Made by a program: the position numbers and the translations under genes
Shown here: piece after piece, positions 1 through 6,405 of the stretch
Layout of the letters: every line of letters starts with the position of its first letter
Numbering within the stretch: the first letter of the stretch is position 1
Origin: a virus
Length of the DNA stretch: 23,524 nt
Reading direction: 5' to 3' (one strand)
IMG/VR virus record: IMGVR_UViG_3300023184_000529
Location: 1 to 23,524 of that record
The notes under the pieces: model-generated
What the model was told of the DNA's origin: nothing
The model's input: the letters and a program-made list of their open reading frames with translations, nothing else
Database searches by the model: none

Positions 1-712
1 CACGGACAATCTGGTAGGCGCCACCCTGCTTAGAAATTGCTGGAGCTTGCATCATCCACTGTCGCTTAATTTCTTTGCCGTCCTTATCCTTTTCCCCTGG
101 CGGAACTGGAATACCGCCAGGCAGGGTTTCAACAATCTTACCAGTAGAGTCCCAGACGCTTGCATCAAGTGTTTTAATAAAATAGGAGTGACGTAGGACA
201 AGGCTTATTTCCTTATATTTTGTGACGCCGTACATAGGATTTCTTACAGGACCACCACCACCGCCAAGGCCGCCTGTATCGGTAGGAGTGTATTTGGGCG
301 GCCATACAGCGTATCCGCCCTGATGATACCCCCCAAAGTCTTCTAATAATTTATCTATGCGTGGATGTAGCTCAATGTTCTTAGATTCAAAACCACAAAA
401 CATTTCAAAAGTGCCTTTGACCCCAAAATCAAACTGGTTGGTTGTGCCTGGTCCATTTTTGTCAGACTGGGATTCGTAGGTAACGTTTTGTTCGTAGGCG
501 GTGTCGTTAAGCCGGGTGTAAGATATATTGGTAGCAAGATACCCCTCTATGATTGGGGAGGTCTCTAGCTCTGTTACGCTAGTGACAAAGTATTTTTTAT
601 TAAGAATGGTTTTTCCGCGGCTATCCATACTCCCGCCACCGCCGAGGATTTCGATAGCGGTGCTAGCGGGTGCGCCACCACCCCCGCCACCTTGTTCAGA
701 CCCGCGAGCCAT
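1..712 (-). CDS. Tail-associated protein, partial (C-terminus beyond left edge)
   Basis: This reading frame starts at the ATG at 712, overlapping the tape-measure stop codon (TAATG), and stays open for 237 codons to the window edge. The N-terminus is glycine-rich (GGGGGGAPAS, then ILGGGGS). A region rich in beta-type and aromatic residues follows (NKKYFVTSVTELE, FDFGVKGTFEMFCGFESK), then a second glycine run near residue 160. No catalytic motif is visible. Its place directly downstream of the tape measure is where distal-tail and baseplate-hub proteins are encoded in siphoviruses, so a structural tail-tip role is inferred from position only. I do not recognise the family. Open frames on the opposite strand here look like shadows. 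Confidence 0.6.
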   Translation of the reverse strand, partial: MARGSEQGGGGGGAPASTAIEILGGGGSMDSRGKTILNKKYFVTSVTELETSPIIEGYLATNISYTRLNDTAYEQNVTYESQSDKNGPGTTNQFDFGVKGTFEMFCGFESKNIELHPRIDKLLEDFGGYHQGGYAVWPPKYTPTDTGGLGGGGGPVRNPMYGVTKYKEISLVLRHSYFIKTLDASVWDSTGKIVETLPGGIPVPPGEKDKDGKEIKRQWMMQAPAISKQGGAYQIVR

Positions 713-2118
713 TAGGAAAACACCCCAGCGTTTTTGATTAGCATATCTAATTTATCCATGATGCCTTTTAAATCGGGTGGGTTTTCTAGTTTCACGGGTT
801 GGATGGGTTTGGCCTCTGTGCTGGATGGAATGTCACGCAGTTGTGACGCCTGTGGAATTGCCCCTACTATTTTTTCGGTGGCGGCCTTGGCCCGACTAAA
901 TGATTCATTTCCAAAGCCACGGTCTTTTAACGTCTGTTCCTTAGACTTTTGTAACTCAAGGGCAAGTTTCTGGGCGTTAAAGACATCCTCGGCATTTCCA
1001 GTGGTTCTGGCCTTAGCGCTGGCGGCGGCCGCCCGTTCCTCTAGTAGCTTCATCTCTGCACCTGATCCTTGGCGCTGAGCCTGTAAATCCTCAATCTGTG
1101 GCATCAGCTCAGCCTTGCGATTGGCCATCTCGATCGCCCGGTCCAAACTGCGCTGGGCGTATTTTTCCTCAATCGCCTGCTTCATTTTCTCGGCCTCTTC
1201 TTTGCCAGAGATCTGGGACTCAATTAGTTTTAGTTCATGCCGGGCGGCCGCCTGCTCGCTTTTCTCAAAGGCTTTGTTTTCTTCCTCAATTTTTTTCTCG
1301 TCTACTACATTCTTTTCCATCCCAGCTCTCATCTTGCGCTCGTCTGCTATGGCTTTTTTCAATTTTTCTTCTCTGTCTTTAAGCGCCTTTTCAAAGCTAG
1401 GAGCCATAGTTTCCGTAAGCAGCAATGGGTTTTCTTTAAAAACAGCAGCAGCATCTAATAAAGCCCCAACGACATATGCAAAACCTTGAGATGCTTGGTT
1501 TTGAAATGTCCGCAAAGTGATGTTAGCCGCGTCCAAGCTAGAAACCATAGCGTCAGACATAACAATGCTGGATCCGCCAAGTTTTTCAAACTCTTCGCTC
1601 GTCATCCTTAGTATCGGCAGAAACCTTTGAAAGTCTTTTGCTAGAAGCTCATTAACTACCTTCAGCTCCTCTCCTGCTAAAGCCCCAGAGCTTACTGCTA
1701 TGCGTAGTTTATTAAATAACTGCTCTGGGTTAAGGCTTACAAGATCCTTACCCGTGACTCCTATTTTCTCAAATGTTTTAGCCAAATCAACGTTTCCTCC
1801 GGCGGCGTCCTGAGCGGCTTTGCCTAGCTTGCCCAGCTTGCTGCCAATCTCCTCAATCGATAAATTTGCTGTGACCCCCACGGCAGCAAGGCGCTGGATA
1901 CTTTCCGCGCTGATGTTAAAAGCATCGGACACGTCCTGCAGTTGCCCAGCTTTTGCCAGGATATTATCGATCCCAGCAACAAGGCCAGCAAGGCCACCAC
2001 CTAATCCCGCTAGGCCGAGGGCGGCTTTTCCGAAAGAGGTAATATCTTTTTCCATCCCGCGCAGGCCAGTCATGGCCGCGGCTTTGTTGAGCACTACATC
2101 GATCGCTAGTTTGGCCAT
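712..2118 (-). CDS. Tail tape measure protein (short)
   Basis: This 468-residue protein has the make-up of a tape measure. The N-terminal domain is rich in Ala, Gly and Leu with a hydrophobic stretch (ALGLAGLGGGLAGLVAGI, about residues 32-49). The motif AFNISAESIQRLAAVGVTA resembles the segment common in phage tape measures. A long charged coiled coil spans about residues 240-400 (EKALKDREEKLKKAIADE and similar). Tape measures set tail length at roughly 0.15 nm per residue, which would give a tail near 70 nm, at the short end for siphoviruses. The ATG follows the upstream stop by six bases without a clear Shine-Dalgarno site. The stop overlaps the next start (TAATG). Confidence 0.8.
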   Translation of the reverse strand: MAKLAIDVVLNKAAAMTGLRGMEKDITSFGKAALGLAGLGGGLAGLVAGIDNILAKAGQLQDVSDAFNISAESIQRLAAVGVTANLSIEEIGSKLGKLGKAAQDAAGGNVDLAKTFEKIGVTGKDLVSLNPEQLFNKLRIAVSSGALAGEELKVVNELLAKDFQRFLPILRMTSEEFEKLGGSSIVMSDAMVSSLDAANITLRTFQNQASQGFAYVVGALLDAAAVFKENPLLLTETMAPSFEKALKDREEKLKKAIADERKMRAGMEKNVVDEKKIEEENKAFEKSEQAAARHELKLIESQISGKEEAEKMKQAIEEKYAQRSLDRAIEMANRKAELMPQIEDLQAQRQGSGAEMKLLEERAAAASAKARTTGNAEDVFNAQKLALELQKSKEQTLKDRGFGNESFSRAKAATEKIVGAIPQASQLRDIPSSTEAKPIQPVKLENPPDLKGIMDKLDMLIKNAGVFS

Positions 2119-2124
2119 AAATTT

Positions 2125-2973
2125 TTAGAATCCGGCGGATTCGAGATCAGCCTGAAAGGCGTAATCCATAGCCCGCCGCATCTTTTCTGCCTGCATGTCA
2201 ATAGCCTGCTGGGCCTGCCCATCTGAGAGACAATTACTTACCCATGGTACGTGATTAACCATATTGATCCTACCGATCATAAAGTTTTCTGATTGATCGA
2301 TAACCGTCCCAGCCGCACGTTTCCCCGCGTGCCGCTTTACCCAAGCAGGAACCGCTTGCTGTTCAGTCCCTGAGATATTTGTGCCCATCCGGCCTCTAGT
2401 TCCTCCGAGCTTCATAGCACACGCGGCCCATCCGGCCTTGGCTATGCCCACCTTTTTCTGTACTTCTTTTATGTAGGCTTTGAGCTGTGACTTTTCATCT
2501 GTGATTAGTAAGGGCTCTTGCCTCTTTAACATCCTTGGTCTCTTAGGTATTGGCCTTAGAGCTTGCTTATGAAAGCTGCCGCTCATAGTTCCAATGTGCG
2601 CCTGTAGTAATCCTGATATGCGAAGGCGGACTAAAAGATTTCTGGCTAAATCAAAATCACCTTTTTTTACCATCGCATAAAACGCCCGGCCCGCTCCGAT
2701 TGCCTGCTTCTCAATCTTGTCGTAAACATCAGCAGGCGTGCGGATCACTTTTCTAATGTCGTCGGCCACCTTGCCTTCCCCTTGTGACTTTGCGCTGTCT
2801 TGCTGGCCGCCGATTGCTTTAGATCCTCCGAATGGTTGGGTCTGAAATGCAAGGTTCACCGCCATCAATCTTGCCTGTGCTCTCAATACTTCGGCTGGCG
2901 ACTTCTGGTATCTGTAAAACTTTTGTAGCGCTAACTGTAATGCGCGATCGTCTACGGTGATTTTCTCAATCAC
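2125..2973 (-). CDS. Tail-region protein of unknown function
   Basis: This is a basic 282-residue protein starting with GTG in a GTGA overlap with the gene upstream. It is rich in Lys, Arg, Gln and Ala and largely helical (ALQLALQKFYRYQKSPAEVL; AQQAIDMQAEKMRRAMDYAF near the C-terminus). The segment DDRALQLALQKFYRYQKSPA resembles the start of phage neck or tail-completion proteins that act on a protein axis, but I cannot assign a family. Its position between the putative chaperone and the tape measure places it in tail assembly. There is no signal peptide and no membrane segment. Confidence 0.65.
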   Translation of the reverse strand: MIEKITVDDRALQLALQKFYRYQKSPAEVLRAQARLMAVNLAFQTQPFGGSKAIGGQQDSAKSQGEGKVADDIRKVIRTPADVYDKIEKQAIGAGRAFYAMVKKGDFDLARNLLVRLRISGLLQAHIGTMSGSFHKQALRPIPKRPRMLKRQEPLLITDEKSQLKAYIKEVQKKVGIAKAGWAACAMKLGGTRGRMGTNISGTEQQAVPAWVKRHAGKRAAGTVIDQSENFMIGRINMVNHVPWVSNCLSDGQAQQAIDMQAEKMRRAMDYAFQADLESAGF

Positions 2974-3533
2974 TTCCCTGCCCTCCGGGCGCGGACTGCC
3001 TCGATAGCTACCAGCTCCCCTTCGCTAAGTAGATCCACGCTACTGCCTTTCTGCATCGCAAAGGCCACGTGATACCAGTACGCCTGGCCGATGGGCATGT
3101 TCCAGACGGTAGCCTCGGCCCACCCAGTAGATCCGCAGACGCTGGCCACAATGGCCAGTGACCAGGGTAAGCCCGTGGCTTCCCGGCCGCTGCTCTGTTT
3201 TCTCTCCGGCTGCCAGAGCTGGGGCAACGCATTAAAATCATCGAGGTAGGCGCGAAACTTAGTCGTCTCGATCAAGAACTCACAGCGCCAGCTTTTAAGC
3301 CAGTCCCAGAGCAGGCTTTTATTGGACAAGTCTGGTAAGCGCGGGAATACGGATCGGCAGATGTTAACCGCTAGGCGCAGATCCCTAGCACTAGGAAAAT
3401 TGCCGCCAGTAAAATAGGGAGACTGAGCCACCTCTAAGTTAAACATGTGCCAGAGGGACAGAGGGCGTAGTGGCAGGCCGAGGACGCGATGATCCTCCCT
3501 ATTTAAAAATGATTCTGCAAAGTGGCGATTCAT
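2970..3533 (-). CDS. Putative tail assembly chaperone-like protein
   Basis: This 187-residue protein begins at an ATG eight bases after the purine-rich site AAGG. The N-terminus (LGLPLRPLSLWHMFNLEVAQSPYF) has the pattern of phage proteins described as tail assembly chaperones or tail-tube-associated proteins, with leucine, tryptophan and a following SPF/SPY motif. Position also fits, since chaperones normally sit just before the tape measure. I looked for the programmed frameshift typical of lambda G/GT-type chaperones. No convincing slippery site leads into a downstream frame, and the next gene is simply coupled by a GTGA overlap. The function is therefore a positional inference. Confidence 0.5.
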   Translation of the reverse strand: MNRHFAESFLNREDHRVLGLPLRPLSLWHMFNLEVAQSPYFTGGNFPSARDLRLAVNICRSVFPRLPDLSNKSLLWDWLKSWRCEFLIETTKFRAYLDDFNALPQLWQPERKQSSGREATGLPWSLAIVASVCGSTGWAEATVWNMPIGQAYWYHVAFAMQKGSSVDLLSEGELVAIEAVRARRAGK

Positions 3534-3546
3534 CGCCGCCTTACTC

Positions 3547-3867
3547 TTACGTGGCTAGCGTGCTGTTGGGATTATAGACGCCAGTAACGCTGACTTTTAC
3601 CACATCGCCAACGGTCTTGGTAAAATTCTCTGCCGTTTTTACAAAGGTATTAGAACCAATAACAAAAGTAGCGGGAACGGATGCGCCCGAGCTAATTCCC
3701 TCCACGCTGATATTATAGCGCGGGTTATAGTAGGTGGTGACGGTAGGGGCAGTGTTTACAGTGCCGGGATCGATAACGATCTCAGTGAGCTCGCCCGTGA
3801 TGGTCATAGAAATGTATTCCTCAATGCCTGTGATGCTCGTTACTCCAGTAAATCCTTTGTATGGCAT
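3547..3867 (-). CDS. Probable small tail tube-type structural protein
   Basis: This is a 106-residue protein rich in Thr, Val, Ser and Gly with almost no long helices (SMTITGELTEIVIDPGTV, RYNISVEGISSGA, VKVSVTGVYNPNS). That is the profile of beta-sandwich tail tube or decoration proteins. The start ATG is preceded by a strong AAGGAAA site about eight bases upstream, consistent with high expression of a structural component. It follows a second small beta-rich protein with the same kind of ribosome-binding site. The two could be tail tube and a companion, or two related virion proteins. Which one builds the tube cannot be told from sequence alone. Confidence 0.5.
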   Translation of the reverse strand: MPYKGFTGVTSITGIEEYISMTITGELTEIVIDPGTVNTAPTVTTYYNPRYNISVEGISSGASVPATFVIGSNTFVKTAENFTKTVGDVVKVSVTGVYNPNSTLAT

Positions 3868-3879
3868 AAATATATTTCC

Positions 3880-4146
3880 TTAGGCGATGGTGGAGAAAGT
3901 AACGGCGGTGTTAGTCAGCCGGGCAAAGTCTGTGTTGGACAGGCGGAGCTCTTGGCGGAAAGCGGTAGCGCCAGATACGCTAGGGAAAACAAAGCTGGCA
4001 GGAAGGGTTTCTGTGACCGTCTCGACACGCTTGTACTTCTTAAAATGCTTTACGACGGTGCCATCTGTCCCAGTGATGTAGACGTACTCGTCTGCGTTAC
4101 TGATATTTTCTGAGATGCCCGCCGTTACCCCGTATGTCATTGCCAT
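3880..4146 (-). CDS. Small beta-rich virion protein
   Basis: This is an 88-residue protein (MAMTYGVTAGISENISNADE at the start) rich in Thr, Ser and Val with few charged residues. The start is supported by an AAAGGAAA ribosome-binding site about eight bases upstream, as strong as that of its downstream neighbour. The gap to the next gene is 12 bases. It sits between the tail-terminator candidate and the probable tube protein. A virion structural role is inferred from position, composition and the strong translation signal; no family is recognised. Confidence 0.45.
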   Translation of the reverse strand: MAMTYGVTAGISENISNADEYVYITGTDGTVVKHFKKYKRVETVTETLPASFVFPSVSGATAFRQELRLSNTDFARLTNTAVTFSTIA

Positions 4147-4165
4147 ATTGATTTTCCTTTAGGTG

Positions 4166-4564
4166 TCAACTGGGTTGAACAAAGGCGGTAAATTTTACAG
4201 AATCTTCCATGACCTTATCGTTAGATCCAGTGCTCTCCTCGCCCAAGTAACCGCCCATAAGGGTGGCCCCAGCTATGGTGGTCACAGCCGTGAGCTTAGT
4301 ATTCAACCAATCAAAGTTCGTACGATGAGCAGTGACGGTGCTGGCTACTTCCAAAGGCGTAAGGATGGAGCAGGTAAAAGTGACCTTGCGGGTGGTAGCT
4401 AGAGATCCTTCCACCACAGGCACGCTGGATTCTGCGTGAACTATGCAGGCGGGTAGCTGTAGATCTGAGATCCTGTGGCCTGCCTGGACGTAAAGCCCGG
4501 CGGGTTTACTGGCGGCCGTAAGGTAGGCGGCAAGGCCGTCCTCGCTAGTTAGGCGTAGGCTCAT
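4166..4564 (-). CDS. Putative tail terminator or minor tail protein
   Basis: This 132-residue protein overlaps the upstream stop by four bases (ATGA). The sequence alternates short helices and strands: SEDGLAAYLTAA at the start, then RKVTFTCSILTPLEVAST in the middle. This is the size and style of tail terminator proteins such as lambda gpU, which occupy the same position after the head-tail joining gene. It has no catalytic motif and no membrane segment. The assignment rests on gene order (head-tail joiner, terminator, tube, chaperone, tape measure), so it is moderate at best. Confidence 0.5.
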   Translation of the reverse strand: MSLRLTSEDGLAAYLTAASKPAGLYVQAGHRISDLQLPACIVHAESSVPVVEGSLATTRKVTFTCSILTPLEVASTVTAHRTNFDWLNTKLTAVTTIAGATLMGGYLGEESTGSNDKVMEDSVKFTAFVQPS

Positions 4565-4869
4565 CGCACGTCCTCAGGATCCGCTAACATGAGGGTGCTA
4601 ATTCCTTGATCCGCCTGCACCCCGGTAAGGCGCTTGGCGACCCCGCCGACGGTGACGATGCTAAGGAGGGACGGCAGGCTGACGGCGCTGGTTAGACAAA
4701 CAAACTCCGCGTTTTGCGGGTTCACAAATCCGCCCATGCCAAGCTCTGCGGTCTGCTCGCTGGGGGTGTAGACGCCTTGGACGGCTAGGCCGGAAATTGT
4801 GGCGGTGGTGGGTAAGGCGGAGATCATATCGGCCACGCCAGTAGTCATGAGTTGTTGGAGTTCGGTCAC
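4561..4869 (-). CDS. Putative head-tail joining protein
   Basis: This 102-residue protein starts with GTG after a good AAGGGG site six bases upstream. It contains a segment FVNPQNAEFVCLTSAVSLPS and a beta-rich C-terminal half ending ISTLMLADPEDVR. In size and position it matches small head-tail joining proteins (lambda gpFII place), which cap the head before the tail attaches. It is the first gene of the tail side after the modification cassette and the rightward moron gene. It is coupled to the next gene by an ATGA overlap. No sequence family is recognised with certainty. Confidence 0.5.
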   Translation of the reverse strand: MTELQQLMTTGVADMISALPTTATISGLAVQGVYTPSEQTAELGMGGFVNPQNAEFVCLTSAVSLPSLLSIVTVGGVAKRLTGVQADQGISTLMLADPEDVR

Positions 4870-4911
4870 GTCGTACCCCTTATGTCAAAACTTGCCGTCC
4901 CCCTGCTGGCC

Positions 4912-4917
4912 TATAAA
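4912..4917 (+). promoter_or_regulatory. -10-like box for the rightward MORN-like gene
   Basis: TATAAA lies nine bases before the ATG at 4926, so transcription would begin almost at the start codon. A TTGCCG at 4892-4897 could serve as -35 but is only 14 bases away. The gene has no Shine-Dalgarno sequence, which would fit a leaderless message. This is a weak, sequence-only call. Confidence 0.3.
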
Positions 4918-4925
4918 TTTAGCAG

Positions 4926-5186
4926 ATGGCTAAGTGGTTTTTTATTTTTGTTTTAATTTGTAGCGTGGCGCTGGGAGCTGATGCGGTGAGTGAAAAGCGG
5001 CTAAGCCTAGACGACGGAAAGTGGTGTCTAAAGGGAAAGCCGTTTTCTGGGGTGGCTTTTGTAGCGGAGGGCAACTGGCGAGCGGAGATGACTTACTTAG
5101 ACGGAGTGCTCGACGGGCCTGTGACAGTGATCGTGGCCAATAAACTATTCTCGCAGTTCAACTACTCCAACGGGGTAAGAAACTAA
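4926..5186 (+). CDS. Secreted MORN-like small protein (moron)
   Basis: This 86-residue protein is the only rightward gene inside the leftward structural operon. It opens with a Sec-type signal peptide (KWFFIFVLICSVALGADA, probable cleavage after ADA or LGA). The mature part reads like one to two MORN-type toxin-antitoxin/repeat units: LKGKPFSGVAFVAEGNWRAE, then YLDGVLDGPVTVIVAN and FNYSNGVRN, with the spaced G-x-F-S-G and D-G-x-L-D-G-P pattern. It probably acts in the envelope or periplasm of the lysogen or infected cell. Being reversed, single and flanked by its own promoter-like box, it fits the definition of a moron. Its stop codon overlaps the stop of the convergent methyltransferase gene. 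Confidence 0.65.
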   Translation: MAKWFFIFVLICSVALGADAVSEKRLSLDDGKWCLKGKPFSGVAFVAEGNWRAEMTYLDGVLDGPVTVIVANKLFSQFNYSNGVRN

Positions 5187-5197
5187 AGTTGCTTTAG
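5183..5197. terminator. Short hairpin at convergent gene ends
   Basis: CTAAAG and CTTTAG form a perfect 6-bp stem with a TTG loop exactly where the rightward moron and the leftward methyltransferase genes end. No U-run follows on either strand, so termination is uncertain; it may instead be a 3'-end stabiliser or a chance palindrome. Confidence 0.25.
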
Positions 5198-5746
5198 CCA
5201 GGAGTTTTCTAGTCCCTCGACTTCTCCGATGGTTTGTTGGACGGCTAGATCTACCCCGCCCCAGCCGCATCCGTAATCGTGCCCGCCGATAAGGCCGCCT
5301 GTTTTTACTTTAGGCAGCCAGGCTAAAATATCCGCCTTAACGTTTTCGTAATCGTGGGCGGCATCGATAAAGACTGAATCGAGAGATTGATCGGGAAAGA
5401 AATTAGCGCCTTTTAAGCTGGGCATGCGTAAGGAAACAAGCTGGCGGGAGACGGGTTTAACATTGTCCAGAAACTCTTGGTATAGGGTGCCGTTTTTTAT
5501 GCACTCTTCGCCTGCGTGTTCCTCGCTCCCTTCCCAAGTATCGACGGCGTAGATTTCTATCCGTGGAGATTTGTTCCATGCTTCCACAAGTAGGAAAGCT
5601 GTAGACCTGCCTTTCCAGCTTCCTACCTCGACGATTTTGCCGTCGGCCGGACAGGCCGCAACCATTCGGCGATAGACTTCGGCAAAGGTAAACCAATCCT
5701 CCCCAAACTCGTGCCCAGCGTGTAAGTGCGCTAGGTGAGTATCCAT
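5183..5746 (-). CDS. Class I SAM-dependent methyltransferase
   Basis: This 187-residue protein shows the core of a Rossmann-fold methyltransferase of the type often found in sugar and antibiotic clusters (Methyltransf_24-like). The SAM-binding loop is VEVGSWKGRST (residues 39-49). An acidic strand end (AVDTWEG, 67-73) comes next, then FIDAAHDYENVKADI (126-140), and the post-core GGHDY motif (154-158) has a likely metal or catalytic histidine. It lacks DNA-methyltransferase motifs (DPPY, NPPY or PC), so a sugar, O-methyl or protein target is more likely. It overlaps the glycosyltransferase gene upstream by 16 bases and is the last gene of the modification cassette. I infer that it methylates a sugar placed on the virion or on a host glycan. 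Confidence 0.75.
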   Translation of the reverse strand: MDTHLAHLHAGHEFGEDWFTFAEVYRRMVAACPADGKIVEVGSWKGRSTAFLLVEAWNKSPRIEIYAVDTWEGSEEHAGEECIKNGTLYQEFLDNVKPVSRQLVSLRMPSLKGANFFPDQSLDSVFIDAAHDYENVKADILAWLPKVKTGGLIGGHDYGCGWGGVDLAVQQTIGEVEGLENSWLKQL

Positions 5747-6405
5747 TTTGTTTTCTTATTTAATTCTGTAGCCACGCGGGTGGCGTGATGGTTCTCCTGG
5801 TGAAACTCTGGGCTAGGACAAAAGGCTCCGCGGGTGGCGCCGATATTCTGGATCCTACTTACCCTGGGGAAGATTTCCCCGTTGCCCATGTTTTCACGTA
5901 CACGCTGGACGCCACCATCCCAGAAAGAATTATTCCAGTTAGGTAAGAGATATTTTTCCCATGTGCTTTTCCACGTAGCCCAGCCCCAAGGGGTGAACCA
6001 GTGGCGAAAGCCTGCGACGCTGGGATCTGCATCGGCGCCGTGTTGGTTGTAGGCGGAGATGGTTAGGGTTTGCTTTGGGGCGTGTGTCCGCCCCCACTCC
6101 ATCCACCGCAGAAAGTCGGGGCTGGGCACGGTATCGTCCTCCAGATGAATATGGTAGTCGCTAACCCGAAAGCCCAGCGCCATGCAGTAGCGGATCATGG
6201 CGCCACATCCTAAGCGATCGAGCATGACCATGGCCTGCACTCCCTGCCCTTTACAAAATTCTGCGATCTCTGGAGTTTTATCGGATGGATCAAGAACGAC
6301 GACGACGTCGTACTCGCTAATCCCCTCGCACTTGGCCAGGGCTTTTAGGGTAATGGCGAAGTAGTCCGGCCTGTTGTAGCCAGAGAGTGTTAGGGTTTTG
6401 TTCAT
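5731..6405 (-). CDS. Glycosyltransferase, GT-A fold with EDD motif
   Basis: This 224-residue protein starts with TLTLSGYNRPDYFAITLKAL, the usual first strand and helix of a nucleotide-sugar transferase. VVVVLDPS (about 34-41) follows, and a DxD-equivalent EDD at 89-91 sits in HLEDDTVPSPDFLRW. This arrangement resembles the N-acetylglucosaminyltransferase I-like branch. The later HWFTPWGWATWKSTWEKY, with several tryptophans, matches the GWATW segment seen in bacterial members of these families. It is translationally coupled (ATGA) to the larger glycosyltransferase upstream and overlaps the methyltransferase downstream. Acceptor and donor sugars cannot be read from sequence. Its place in the head operon suggests the virion as substrate. 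Confidence 0.75.
   Translation of the reverse strand: MNKTLTLSGYNRPDYFAITLKALAKCEGISEYDVVVVLDPSDKTPEIAEFCKGQGVQAMVMLDRLGCGAMIRYCMALGFRVSDYHIHLEDDTVPSPDFLRWMEWGRTHAPKQTLTISAYNQHGADADPSVAGFRHWFTPWGWATWKSTWEKYLLPNWNNSFWDGGVQRVRENMGNGEIFPRVSRIQNIGATRGAFCPSPEFHQENHHATRVATELNKKTKWILT

Noticed and set aside
2970-3533. Programmed frameshift in the tail chaperone region
   Set aside because: No heptanucleotide slippery sequence followed by a fitting second frame was found near the 3' end, and the next gene is coupled by GTGA.
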